10,736 nt of DNA from Chromera velia (GCA_018398765.1 JAHBMJ010003452.1:1-10736); one strand, 5' to 3'. Positions 1 to 8,812 are shown, numbered from the stretch's first letter. A program made the numbers and translations. The notes: generated by a model not told the origin, from the letters alone.

Positions 1-38
1 GAGAGAGAGAGAGAGGGAGAGGGAGAGAGAGAGAGAGG

Positions 39-86
<48 letters not shown>

Positions 87-93
87 GACAGAG

Positions 94-139
<46 letters not shown>

Positions 140-148
140 AGAGAGAGA

Positions 149-192
<44 letters not shown>
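1..192. repeat. (GA)n simple-sequence tract
   Basis: Almost pure GA dinucleotide repeat with scattered GGGA and GACA interruptions, beginning at or before the window edge and ending in 'gaaatccag'. It is purine-only on the plus strand except for a few C residues. It lies about 170 bp beyond the stop codon of the minus-strand kinase, so a kinase transcript that ran this far would carry a (TC)n tract in its 3' region. Bases 193-363 between the tract and the stop codon show no gene. Confidence 0.97.
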
Positions 193-196
<4 letters not shown>

Positions 197-363
197 CAGA
201 TTCGATATGCTGAAGACAGGCTGAAGATTCGAAAATCGACGCAGAGCAAAACCAACAAACCGGGAGACAGAGACACAAACACGCTGTATCCCTTGTTTCT
301 CTTCGTTTTTCTTCATTTCTGTTTACAAATAACGAACGGACAGACCGGCTGACTGACTCTGTA

Positions 364-1479
364 TCAGAGGAGACGGCTCTTTTCCCTTTTCTTCGGCAGA
401 TTTGCCGGAGCACAAGGGCGAGGAAAGTCCCGAAACCACTGATGCCCAAGGGCCTCTTCTGCGGTTGGACGTTTGTTGGGGTCTATTTGGAGCATCCAGT
501 CAAGGAGCTCTAGTGCTTTCGTGTCAGCAGTCTGGAGCCCTGGAATTTCTCTCAACGCCTTCTGCGCCCTCAGAGGACCATACTGAATGTATTTCGGCAA
601 CAACGTGTGACCGGGCCACGCAGTCGTTTTCTCGCTTTCAGTCAAATCCTTCAAATCTCCCATCTCCGCGTCAATCTGCTTTTCAGTTTTCGATGAATCG
701 GAAAGAACTTTTTTCATTTTCGGGTGCTCTACAGGGGTACCCCGGATTTCGAAAATCTGCCCCAACACATGCTCATTCTCGCGCTCGCGCACGCTCAGCA
801 TTGTCGAGAAGAGCGGATTTCCTGCACTCAGAATCTCGGCGAAAATACCCCCGATGCTCCACATGTCAGAAGCAAAACCGTAGAACCTCGCATCGTAGCA
901 AAGCTCGGGGGGACGCCACCATGCGGTCATGACCATGGGGGTCATCGGCTCTTTGTCGTCGTCTGCGAATTCTCTCGCCAAACCAAAGTCGGCAAGCTTC
1001 AAAATCCCGTCATCGGTCAAGAGCACATTTTCTGGTTTCAAGTCTCTATGAAGCACATACCATTCGTGCAGAGCCTTCAGACCAGAGAGCATCTGTTTCA
1101 TCAGACACTTCACTTGAGCCTGATCAAGTGTCGCTGCATGCTCTGATAGAAAATCCTTCAAGTTGTAGTCACAAAATGGCATCACCGTACAGATTTTCCC
1201 ATCGTGCACGTAGACATCTTGAATTCCCACCACATTCGGATGGCGCACTTGACCCATGATCTGAATCTCTCGAATCACAGACACGTGGAGGCCCACGCCC
1301 ATCGCTGCCGGGGCCTTTTGGCCTTCAGGTCTTTCGAGGGGACACTGGCTTTGGCGCTTAATGGCCACCATCGAATTCGTTTCTTTGTCCCTGGCCATGT
1401 CAACTGTGCCGTAGGCACCCTTGCCTTTCTCGGCCTGCACAATCACGTAGCGATCTTCCCCTACCCCCCGCGCCGCCAT
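364..1479 (-). CDS. CDK-like serine/threonine protein kinase (CMGC group, nearest CDK7 by eye)
   Basis: Complete 371-residue eukaryotic protein kinase, probably cyclin-dependent, transferring phosphate from ATP to Ser/Thr. The open frame reaches 1497 only through a GTG directly after an in-frame TGA (1500-1498). The first ATG is at 1479-1477, with A at -3 and G at +4. Visible, numbered from that ATG: glycine loop GKGAYG 19-24, VAIK with Lys41, helix-C Glu71 in [13 protein letters not shown] 144-151, DFG 164-166, activation-loop Thr180 before an APE-type WWRPPE ending at Glu192, and DMW with Asp205. The [10 protein letters not shown] stretch and GTP motif resemble CDK7/CAK kinases, including apicomplexan MRK-type. 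Oddities: about 19 extra residues between beta3 and helix C (about 44-63), a non-PSTAIRE helix C, and a charged insert of about 30 residues (254-284) in the CMGC region. No intron is needed. The exact CDK subfamily is uncertain. Confidence 0.93.
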   Translation of the reverse strand: MAARGVGEDRYVIVQAEKGKGAYGTVDMARDKETNSMVAIKRQSQCPLERPEGQKAPAAMGVGLHVSVIREIQIMGQVRHPNVVGIQDVYVHDGKICTVMPFCDYNLKDFLSEHAATLDQAQVKCLMKQMLSGLKALHEWYVLHRDLKPENVLLTDDGILKLADFGLAREFADDDKEPMTPMVMTAWWRPPELCYDARFYGFASDMWSIGGIFAEILSAGNPLFSTMLSVRERENEHVLGQIFEIRGTPVEHPKMKKVLSDSSKTEKQIDAEMGDLKDLTESEKTTAWPGHTLLPKYIQYGPLRAQKALREIPGLQTADTKALELLDWMLQIDPNKRPTAEEALGHQWFRDFPRPCAPANLPKKREKSRLL

Positions 1480-1761
1480 CGTGTCGAAAAGACGCACTCA
1501 GAGAACAAAATAAGAACTGCACTCTCTTCAAGAGGAAAAACGAGCAGAGAAGAGGGCTGCGAGACTGTCAAAGAATCGATCCGGAAACCTCCCGCCTATA
1601 TCAATTTGGAGGTAGACGGCTTGGAAATCAGGGATTGCTTTTCCAACACATCTCTCGCGAAACAGTCATGCAATATATCTGCATGCAGGATGCCACTTCC
1701 ACAGGCTCCAGTGGCATGCCGGGGCCCAGCAAAAAAATCGTCTAGACCAAACCCTCTACCA
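1480..1761. other. Upstream region of the kinase; no gene seen
   Basis: This is the 5' side of the minus-strand kinase. It should hold the 5' UTR and core promoter, but I cannot pick out a firm TATA box or initiator. A TATAT motif near 1597-1602 is too weak to call. The plus-strand open frame that crosses it is mostly antisense to the kinase and has no recognisable domain. Confidence 0.4.
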
Positions 1762-1835
1762 TCATGCAAACAGACAGAAAGATAGAAATGGAAAGGCCGT
1801 CATTCAAGTAGGAAAGATGAAAGTGGAGAGAAGTC
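1762..1835. repeat. Isolated two-unit island of the 38-bp minisatellite
   Basis: About two units of the repeat that forms the main array 1 kb to the right. The first reads 'catgcaaacagacagaaaga', then 'aaaggccgtcat'. The second is more diverged ('cattcaagtaggaaagatga'). It ends in 'gtggagagaag' followed by 'tccaacg', the same kind of junction as at the right end of the main array (3886-3902). It therefore looks like a remnant of a duplicated array end. Confidence 0.85.
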
Positions 1836-2485
1836 CAACGGTAATCTAAAACTCATCTTCATATAGGAGTTCTGGTTTGTTGAAACTTTGTTCATACACC
1901 ATATTACACTATTCGGCGACCGTTTAAAATAGTTTAAGTTATATCTATTTTTTTTATTCCAAAGATATCCAAAGTTGTTTATCTTTTTCAAAAGATGATT
2001 GAGGGTTTTGTTATACATGCCAAAAGTAGCCAAAAATATTTGAAACTAGATTTAGAATTGGGTAAATTGTCCACAGTGGTAGATAAATCATAACTAATCA
2101 TAATTAAAATTACGTAAATTCATACATTTTTTTTTCTTTTGTTTCTATACGTAGTAACGTCGTAGTTTTATATGGCCAGCTGCAAATAAGCATAAGTCTA
2201 TTCAGTTTTCCTCCTAAATTTCCCCCCACCAAGAAATTTATAGAAACGTTAAGTTGTCGTTAACTCAGAATGTATGGCTATGATGAATATGTTGAAAATA
2301 TTGTTAGAAATTCCGTGTGAGGAAGTGTTTGTTGTTTTTTGTTCAAATGTTGTAAACTCCATCCTCCTCCCAATGATTCTGCATTAAATTTCATATTTTA
2401 GGAAGGCAAAAACATTCTTTGTGGTCTAGGAAAAGCTAGCATCAAAGCATATATGAAAAAAGAAAAGAAAACCAGAGAAATGAAA
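1836..2485. other. AT-rich intergenic stretch
   Basis: About 650 bp clearly richer in A+T than its neighbours, with T-runs (1951-1957, 2128-2136) and a short direct repeat of 'aatcataa' near 2086-2103. The first 100 bp resemble the DNA just right of the main array (3891-4010), sharing 'gttcatac' and 'tacacta' in the same order. The 77-codon minus-strand frame at 1800-2033 has no recognisable domain and covers repeat plus AT-rich DNA. No RNA gene or terminal inverted repeats were found by eye. Confidence 0.6.
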
Positions 2486-2800
2486 CTGAAACAGATGTCA
2501 TACACGCAGACACAAAAGAAAGATGAAGACTACAAGGTCGTTATGTGAGAAAACAAGGAAGATGAAAGTGAAGCGGACTTTCTACAAGCAGACGGGCTAG
2601 CAGATAGGAAAGATAGATAAAACTGGAGAGGCCCGTAATACGCGGATGGAAGCTAGCGGAAAGTAGTTATGCAAGCCGGCAAGATAGACAAAAGCGGAGA
2701 GTCATCATGTACGACAGTGCAATGCCATGAGAAAAGAAAGTAGAGACCCACCAAGCAAGCAAAAAACTTCAATTTTTAAGGAGCCTCAGGATGGGAATAT
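2486..2800. repeat. Decayed left shoulder of the minisatellite array
   Basis: Degenerate copies of the 38-bp unit. Recognisable fragments include 'gtcatacacgcagacacaaa' (about 2497), 'gaagatgaaagtgaagcgga', 'actggagaggcccgtaatac' and 'gcggagagtcatcatgtacg'. Spacing and sequence become progressively less regular leftward from 2800, the pattern expected where an array edge is no longer being homogenised. Confidence 0.7.
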
Positions 2801-3895
2801 GAAAGTAGAGAGGCCGTCATGCAAACAGATAGAAAGATGAAAGTGGGGGGGCCGTCGTGCAAACAAACAGAGAGACTAACAGAGAGAAAGATGGAAGTGG
2901 AGAGGCTGTCATGCAAACAGACAGAAATATGAAAGTGGAGAGGCCGTCATGCAAACAGACAGAAAGATGAAAGTGGAGAGGCCGTCGTACAAACAGATGG
3001 AACGATGAGAGTAGAGAGGCCATCGTACAAAAAGACAGAAAGATGAAAGTGGAGAGGCCGTCGTGCAGACAGACGGAATGATGAAAGTAGAGAGGCCGTC
3101 ATACAAACAGACAGAAAGATGGAAGTGGAGAGGCCGTCATGCAAACAGACAGAAAGATGAAAGTGGAGAGGCCGTCATACAGACAGACAGAACGATGAAA
3201 GTAGAGGGGCCGTCATGCAAACAGACAGAACGATGAAAGTAGAGGGGCCGTCATGCAAACATACGGAACGATCAGAGTAGAGAGGCCGTCATACAAACAG
3301 ACAGAAAGATGAAAGTGGAGAGGCCGTCGTGCAGACAGACGGGACGATGAAAGTAGAGAGGCCATCGTGCAGACAGACAGGATGATGAAAGTAGAGAGGC
3401 CATCATGCAAACACACAGAAAGATGGAAGTGGAGAGGCCGTCATGCAAATAGACAGAAAGATGAAAGTGGAGTGGCCGTCGTGCAAACAGACGGAACGAT
3501 GAAAGTAGAGAGGCCGTCATGCAAACAGACAGAAAGATGGAAGTGGAGAGGCCGTCATGCAAACAGACAGAAAGATGAAAGTGGAGAGGCCGTCATGCAG
3601 ACAGACAGAACGATGAAAGTAGAGGGGCCGTCATGCAAACAGACAGAACGATGAAAGTAGAGGGGCCGTCATGCAAACATACGGAACGATCAGAGTAGAG
3701 AGGCCGTCATACAAACAGACAGAAAGATGAAAGTGGAGAGGCCGTCGTGCAGACAGATGGGACGATGAAAGTAGAGAGGCCATCGTGCAGACAGACGGGA
3801 TGATGAAAGTAGAGAGGCCATCATGCAAACACACAGAAAGATGGAAGTGGAGAGGCTGTCATGCAAACAGACAGAAAGATGGAAGTGGAGAGAAG
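2801..3895. repeat. 38-bp minisatellite array, about 29 units
   Basis: Tandem units of 38 bp built from 'aaagtggagaggccgtcatg' followed by 'caaacagacagaaagatg'. Recurrent variants are gtagag/gtggag, gtcatg/gtcgtg/gtcata, aaac/agac and aaagatg/aacgatg. An irregular insertion of about 20 bp occurs near 2870-2890. There is no spacer between units, so this is not a CRISPR array. Because 38 is not a multiple of 3, each strand gives overlapping open frames with a 38-residue period. These frames are products of the repeat and not genes. Confidence 0.97.
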
Positions 3896-4170
3896 TTCAA
3901 CGTCTGCGTGTTTATTTTTATAAAGGACTTCTGCCTGAAGATTTGATTCTCTCACCACGTGTTCATACAGATGCTTAATTGAACTATACATACAGAGTAC
4001 ACTAATTCTCGTAGCAAGGTCAGTCAAAAAGCTGCTGCTTAGCTGCATGCACAGACGGAGGATTGACTGCAAATTTGAACTTACTGGTGGACCTGTTACC
4101 TCCATCTTCCAGATGTACAGGAGAATATGTAGCTACGTCTGTTCTTTTTTGTCATTCCTCTATATAGCTT
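3896..4170. other. Right flank of the minisatellite; no gene seen
   Basis: Moderately AT-rich DNA after the last repeat unit. Its start ('agaagttcaacg') and pieces downstream ('gttcatacag', 'tacactaattc') match the DNA right of the small island at 1762-1835, with insertions and deletions. The minus-strand frame ending at 3821 is half minisatellite and is not credible as a gene. Confidence 0.6.
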
Positions 4171-4670
4171 AATTATATATAATTGAATGCATTTGCGTGG
4201 CCATGATCTTGTGCATGCTGGCGTCCCGCACATATTGCTTGAGGGGCACGTTTCTCTCTACATGTTGTGGCGGAGGGATTGTTTTCTCGCGACCATTCGC
4301 ACGGAGCCCACCATGCGTGACGGATGGGTGTCGAGATCGGGCGACACAGTGTCACATGCAGTTCCGCGTCTATAACGTTATACCCGTTGACCCAGGTCGC
4401 GGGGGTGTCTCGGTCTACAGCTAGATCTATAGACAAGAACCGAGGCCCTGGGCCCCGGCATGGGCAATTTTTGTTTCGCGCTTCATCCGACCGCGGGCGC
4501 CTTAGCTGCCCCGGCTGGCCAGCCGGCTGAGCCGGGCCCGCGCGTGCATGCCCTCCGGCGGACCTAGCTCCGCTGCGCCGCCGCTGCGGGCGGCGCGCGC
4601 CACGAGCGATGCGTTCATGCATGCCAGGCTCCTCTAGCTCTTGCATGTCTCTCTGATTCAATGACATCTT
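4171..4670. other. GC-rich island with palindromes
   Basis: Composition shifts sharply from AT-rich to very GC-rich, peaking at 4490-4605. Structures seen directly: a 6-bp stem GTGTCG/CGACAC (4328-4333 with 4342-4347, 8-base loop), a perfect 12-bp palindrome TATAACGTTATA (4371-4382), and a perfect 16-bp palindrome CCGGCTGGCCAGCCGG (4511-4526). A 164-codon minus-strand frame (4173-4667) crosses it, but it has arginine/alanine-rich low-complexity content and no domain I recognise. The island ends about 130 bp before the membrane-protein gene, so promoter or CpG-island function is possible, as is an old repeat element. Confidence 0.5.
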
Positions 4671-4796
4671 CGGTCTGAGACCTGGAGTCGAATCGAAGGG
4701 AGGTTTCCAGAAGAGCGATTTGATACTTACCCCGAGAGTGCAGTCCGAGAACGAAGGCAGCTCTGTGGTCCGTTTCCTTCTGCTGTCAAACTGCTG

Positions 4797-6692
4797 ATGC
4801 CGTCTCCTCCCATGACGAAGATGGGCTCTGACAAGGCGAAAGATGCTCCCGCGGTCACACCCGCTGATGCAGAAGCAGCCAAGAGAAGCACTGCAGCTTT
4901 CTTGGCATCTGCCAAAGAAATCTCAGTGAAGGGTGTGGTTGATACTGCGAAAGAGAAGCCTCTGTGGCTTCTTGTGACGGTTTTGACATTCGTTTCCATG
5001 GCCTTCGGTTTCGTCTTCTTTCTCTGGAATCTGCCTTCCCATGTGATCGCCTTGTTCAAATTCGTTCTGTCTCCCCGCACGTATCTCGTCGTCGTCTACT
5101 GGCTGTACTTCGTGCTGCGTCACGTCGTTCTTCCTGTGGTCGTTGTTGTTGGAAATCTGTGGGTTTTCAGACAGGTGATTCTGCGTCTCGCCGCTGCCTG
5201 GCTGAAAGAGAAGAACGGGGTGCTGCTGAAGGAGCCTCTTCTGAGCTTTACTTGGGATTGGAAAGCCAAGACTTGTCAGCTGGACGCAAATGACTTGAAA
5301 CTCTGCGAAGGTCTGGAGGAAAAAGATCAAATCGTTAGTGCGCGAGCGATCACAGTCGGCGCCGCCAAGTCCAAAACCGCCACGACTGAGGTCACGGCTG
5401 TTGACGTCAATGTGATTCTCGATGAGGTCGACGTGTCGTTCGTCGCCTACGATCCTAAGTTCAAGGACACGAACATCAACAGGCTGATCGCGAAGCTGAC
5501 GCCGAAAGGGGAGAAGCCGGATGTTCCTCCGGCTGATGAAGTTCCTGCGACTGAGCCTGAGAAGAAGCAGGAGGTGAAGAAGGAGCAGAGAGTGCGGGTG
5601 ATAGCCCTGATTCGCAAGGCTACGATTCACGTCAAGGCCGCGGGTCCCCTGGGGGTCCGCCAGTTGATCCCGTCGATTATTTTGGAGAACGAGAGAATTG
5701 AGCCCTCCATCCTGGGGAACAAACTCAAATTGGTTGCCTGGCTCAACGGATTGATCCTGCGAACTCTGGCCAATTCAGGCTTCGATGCCGTGGCTGGGGC
5801 CTTCAAGGGGGCTGGGCACGTGGTGGAGGGGGCCTCTGATCTGATGCTGTCGGGAATCGACAAATTCGCAGGTGGGTGGGCGCGCGTCCGAGTATGCATG
5901 GGGCTTTTACATTTTGTTGTTTCTGCTTGATAGGACGGTCTCAGGTCACAAATGGGGGTCTTTAATCGGGGGGATTTGGGGGAGCGGCTGATTTGAGGAG
6001 GTGACGGAGCCACCAAAGAAGAAGGGAAAGGGGTGCTGGAATTTGTGAGTGTTTGTGCATTTTCCTCTCTGATGCGCTGTCTCCAACACAAGTGACGGAG
6101 TCGATGGAATCCCCTTCTGAATCAATTTGACCACCTCAGAAAGGCGTCGGCTTGCCTGGTCCCTGCTTTTCTTTTTTGCCGCGTCTTCTGATGCGGTCCG
6201 GCCGGCCTTCTGCTGTTGTTCTCATCAGTTAAAAATGTGTATGTATCTTCTGATGCGTCCTCTGATGTCGATCTTGATCGCATATGCATCCATCATGTGA
6301 TGCACGCAGGGTTTGTCCCAGGTGGGCAGGTCCTGACGGGAGCCACGGGCGGAGTGCGTGACGTGGTGGGGGGGACCTTCGGGGGCGTCGGGAAAGTGGC
6401 AGACGGTCTTGCCGGGGGCGGGAAGGCCTTGGTTGAGGGGTTCACGTCCGGGTCTGTCACCGGGGTCGGCAAGGGAGTGGTGGGGGCTGGGAAGAACATC
6501 GGTGAGGGTGTGGTGGGTGGTGTGACATCCACTGTTGGGGGTGTGGGAAAGGGAGTGACGTCGATCGGCAAGGGTTTCTTCGGGGCGGGGAAAAGTCTGT
6601 TCGGCCGAAAGGACAAAAGCGGAAGTGGGGGAAACACTCCCGCGGATGGCTCGGCAAAGGGTGAAGAGGAAACCGATGAGGCGAAGAAGTAG
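4797..6692 (+). CDS. Two-pass membrane protein with AsmA-like middle and glycine-rich amphipathic tail (two exons)
   Basis: Join of 4797-5871 and 6322-6692, 481 residues. ATG 4797 is the first in frame; ATG 4821 (residue 9) has a better context, with A at -3 and G at +4. Residues 1-55 are hydrophilic. Membrane segments lie at about 56-78 and 96-120, separated by a short loop. Residues 140-325 look beta-rich, with a proline/glutamate/lysine linker (about 238-264). The block RVRVIALIRKATIHVK, then GPLG and a short helix, recalls AsmA-type lipid-transfer or membrane-scaffold proteins; I hold this from memory and only weakly. Exon 2 and residues from 326 on are repeated Gly/Val/Lys segments (GVGKGVVGAGK, GVGKGVTSIGKGFFGAGKSLFG) resembling VPS13-C or perilipin-type amphipathic helices that lie on lipid surfaces. 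The C-terminus is acidic and lysine-rich. Function is unknown; a membrane or lipid role is inferred. Confidence 0.85.
5872..6321 (+). other. Intron of the membrane-protein gene (phase 1)
   Basis: Donor CAG|GTGGGT at 5872, acceptor TTTGTCCCAG ending at 6321. Joining the exons keeps the frame and links two Gly/Ala-rich segments of the same style (KFAG to GQVLTG). A second acceptor, CGCAG at 6309, also keeps the frame and would add four residues. The AG at 6329 would break the frame. The intron contains four copies of TCTGATG, three of them TCTGATGCG (6068, 6187, 6249, 6261). The unspliced frame stops at 5928-5930 with an unrelated ending, which supports splicing. Confidence 0.8.
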
Positions 6693-7819
6693 AAGCTCGA
6701 CTAAATGTGCTGCGTCAACTTAGAGCTGGCAAGAGGGTGCATGTCTACCCTTCCTCGGGGTACCCCTCTTTGTCTTGCTTGGACTGACTCTTTGCGTGAC
6801 TGGCGCCTTTCTGTCTGCCTGTTTTTTTTTTCCCTGTCCAGTACATGCATGAAGAGCAGAAGGGGAAAAAAGAAGCTCGCGGTCGGTCTGATTTTCTCTC
6901 TGGAAGGCCTGGTGTGTACATGAAAATATGGAAGGCAGTCTGACTGAAAGGGCTTGACGACGGCTTCGCAGCATTCTCTCTTCACATCTACACAGGATCA
7001 CACAGAATCAACGCGGGTCGAGCACCTCAAAAAGGAAGCTAAAGACCTGCGAGAAAGAAACCGCTGCCGTTTCAAAACGATAACCCAATGTGGGAGATAA
7101 ATTGAAAAGTGGAAGAAGGCGCGCTCCCTGTTCGCGATTCGTGAACAATGATCTAGATGAACATAAAGGAAGATCTAGAGGAAGATGCACCTCAAAGCAT
7201 GTGTGCGACGCTGTGCCTGGCTGAATGTGATTGAAATTGCAAACATGTGATGGTTTGCTTTGGGGTAAGGCTCCCCCGGTAAGCTTTCCTGCTGTGGGTT
7301 TCAACGTTTCTTAGAACTCTTTACTAGTTCATGCTTAATGTAACAAGTTAGAGCAAGTTACTTGATTTGTACTGATTTGAACGTGTTTCTACTAGTAGAC
7401 CTGTTTCAGGGGCTAATACCCTGGGTTATAAACATAAAAACGCCTGATATACGCATGCCGGGGGCGAGTGGGATGCTTTTTGCCCCCCCTTCTACATAGG
7501 AGACCGGCGCTTTTCCGCAAAGAACTCGTTCTCATAATTGGTAAGGAGTTAGAAGCTGAAACTTTGTGTAAGAAGACGTTGTAACGATAGAAAAAGAACT
7601 ATAGAACAGATTTTTTATATGATTTCTAGAAACATAACTAGGCTCTATGACAGAACGCCATCTTCTCCAGCGATCACACATGACATTCATACAGGTAGGA
7701 CACCTTCGCCTCTCTCGGATGCATCGACTCTCGATACACGCCACTCTCCTCTCGGAGTAGCTGACAATGTCATCTCTTTGGATAAAGAAGAACACGTGAG
7801 TGCAGAAGGTATCGAATAG
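6693..7819. other. Intergenic region, no convincing gene
   Basis: Starts with the 3' flank of the membrane-protein gene. A long pyrimidine tract followed by CAG (about 6808-6841) looks like a 3' splice site on the plus strand, but no partner exon is evident. Short frames on both strands (for example minus 7008-7304 and plus 7619-7819) show no domain. The plus frame at 7619-7819 is in register with the retroelement frame that follows and is cut off by TAG at 7817-7819. It could be a remnant of the element's 5' part, but nothing in its sequence proves it. Confidence 0.45.
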
Positions 7820-8188
7820 AAGGTCACAGATGTATGTGATGCTTCTTTTCCTTTTCTTTCACTTCCTCTTCCTCTCTCTCTCACTGGGGTGGGGGGAGGG
7901 GGGAAGAACCAACCAACGGGGAAGACACGAGGGAAAGGAAATGAAGGGACGAGGAAAGGAACGGATAGACGAGGGGAGAAAGGAAAGGGGGATAATGGAA
8001 GAAGCTTCAAAGGGAATGGAGAAAATGAAAAAGGAAAAGACAAAAGGGGGGGTGATGGCCCGGGTCCTCCGGACGCCTCGGGGAGAAAGAAGTCGAAGGA
8101 GGAGGGGACCCAGTGCTGCAAATGTAGCTGTGCTGCAAATAGCACCTGCAGCCGCTGTAGGTGCGCTAAGCTCAAAAGGGCTTGCTAG
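7820..8188 (+). pseudogene. Retroelement N-terminal piece with cysteine-rich motif, ended by TAG
   Basis: No ATG lies in this frame; GTG at 7889 is the only near-start, so the natural start is unknown (truncated, spliced or further upstream). A Gly/Lys/Glu-rich, purine-rich leader (about 7889-8107) comes before a cysteine motif at 8114-8185: CCKCSC, then CSRCRCAKLKRAC. After TAG 8186-8188 the same frame continues NCSLGRQGKCQN (8189-8224). That completes the C-x2-C-x-C-x6-C, then x2-C and G-x-C-x-N pattern I know from cysteine-rich regions of LINE-type elements in invertebrates and protists. The stop therefore appears to interrupt one domain. A C-to-T change in a CAG codon, or a single base change in TCG or TTG, would give this TAG. 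The motif probably binds zinc and nucleic acid; this is inferred. Confidence 0.6.
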
Positions 8189-8236
8189 AACTGTTCTCTA
8201 GGAAGACAGGGCAAATGTCAGAATCCTTTTGGAAAT

Positions 8237-8461
8237 TCTTCCTCCTTTGCTTCTTCTTCTTCTTCTCCCTCCCCTTCTCCTTCCGCTTCCTCTTCGTCTT
8301 CTTCTTCTTCCTCTTCTTCTTCTTCTTCTGCTGCTGCTACTGCTTCTTCTTCTTCTTCTTCTTCTTCTTCTGCTACTGCTGCTGCTGCTACTGCTGCTGC
8401 TCCTGCTTCTTCTTCTTCTCTTTCTCCTTCTTCTTCTTCTTCTTCTTCTTCTTCTTTTTCT

Positions 8462-8493
<32 letters not shown>

Positions 8494-8613
8494 TTCTTCT
8501 TCTGCTTCTTCTTCTTCTTCTTCTTCTTCTTTTACTGCTGCTGCTGCTGCTACTCCTGCTTCTTCTTCTTCTTCTTCTTCTTCGTCTGCTCTTTTCTTTT
8601 CTTCCTCTTCCGC
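8237..8613 (+). repeat. TCT-codon (CTT)n tract 1, poly-Ser with Ala/Thr/Pro
   Basis: About 125 codons, nearly all TCT or TCC, with runs of GCT (Ala), some ACT (Thr), CCT (Pro) and rare TTT. The retroelement frame reads through without a stop and without a net frame change. The other plus frames give poly-Leu and poly-Phe, and the minus strand gives poly-Glu, poly-Arg and poly-Lys-type frames; these are by-products. The tract is almost purely pyrimidine on the plus strand. Confidence 0.95.
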
Positions 8614-8686
8614 TGGACCTTGCAAGGGAAAGAACGAGGGGGGCAACGGACAGGGAGGGGAGGGGGGGGAGAGGCCAGGCCACCGG

Positions 8687-8812
8687 ATGGACCCTTCTTC
8701 TTCTTTTTCTTCTTCTTCTTCTTCTTCTTCTTCTTCTTCTTCTTCTTCTTCTTCTTCTTCTCCTTCTTCTTCTTCTTCTTCTTCTTCTTCTTCTTTTTCT
8801 TCTTCTTCTTCT

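Noticed and set aside
2817-3834. Series of overlapping small frames in the minisatellite, encoding repeated ARRPLHFHLSV-type peptides
   Set aside because: They occur in several frames on both strands with a 38-residue period, exactly what a stop-poor 38-bp tandem repeat produces. None has a unique non-repeat part.
2801-3895. CRISPR-like array
   Set aside because: Units of about 38 bp adjoin directly without unique spacers, and the genome is eukaryotic.
4463-4473. GGCAATTTTTG, similar to the Sm site near the 3' end of U4 snRNA
   Set aside because: Upstream sequence lacks the U4 5' domain and U6-pairing segments.
4173-4667. 164-codon minus-strand frame in the GC-rich island
   Set aside because: Low-complexity Arg/Ala/Gly-rich content, no recognised domain, and GC-rich DNA keeps frames open by chance.
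4723-4731. ATACTTACC, identical to the first nine bases of many U1 snRNAs, and the reverse of a perfect splice donor
   Set aside because: The following bases do not continue as U1, and no minus-strand exon with coding character adjoins the donor reading. Chance is likely.
4923-5630. 235-codon minus-strand frame opposite exon 1 of the membrane-protein gene
   Set aside because: Antisense shadow. The plus strand has coherent membrane segments and splicing, while the minus product is unstructured low complexity.
7008-7304. 98-codon minus-strand frame
   Set aside because: No domain, no start context or neighbouring support. It may be chance in a region with balanced composition.
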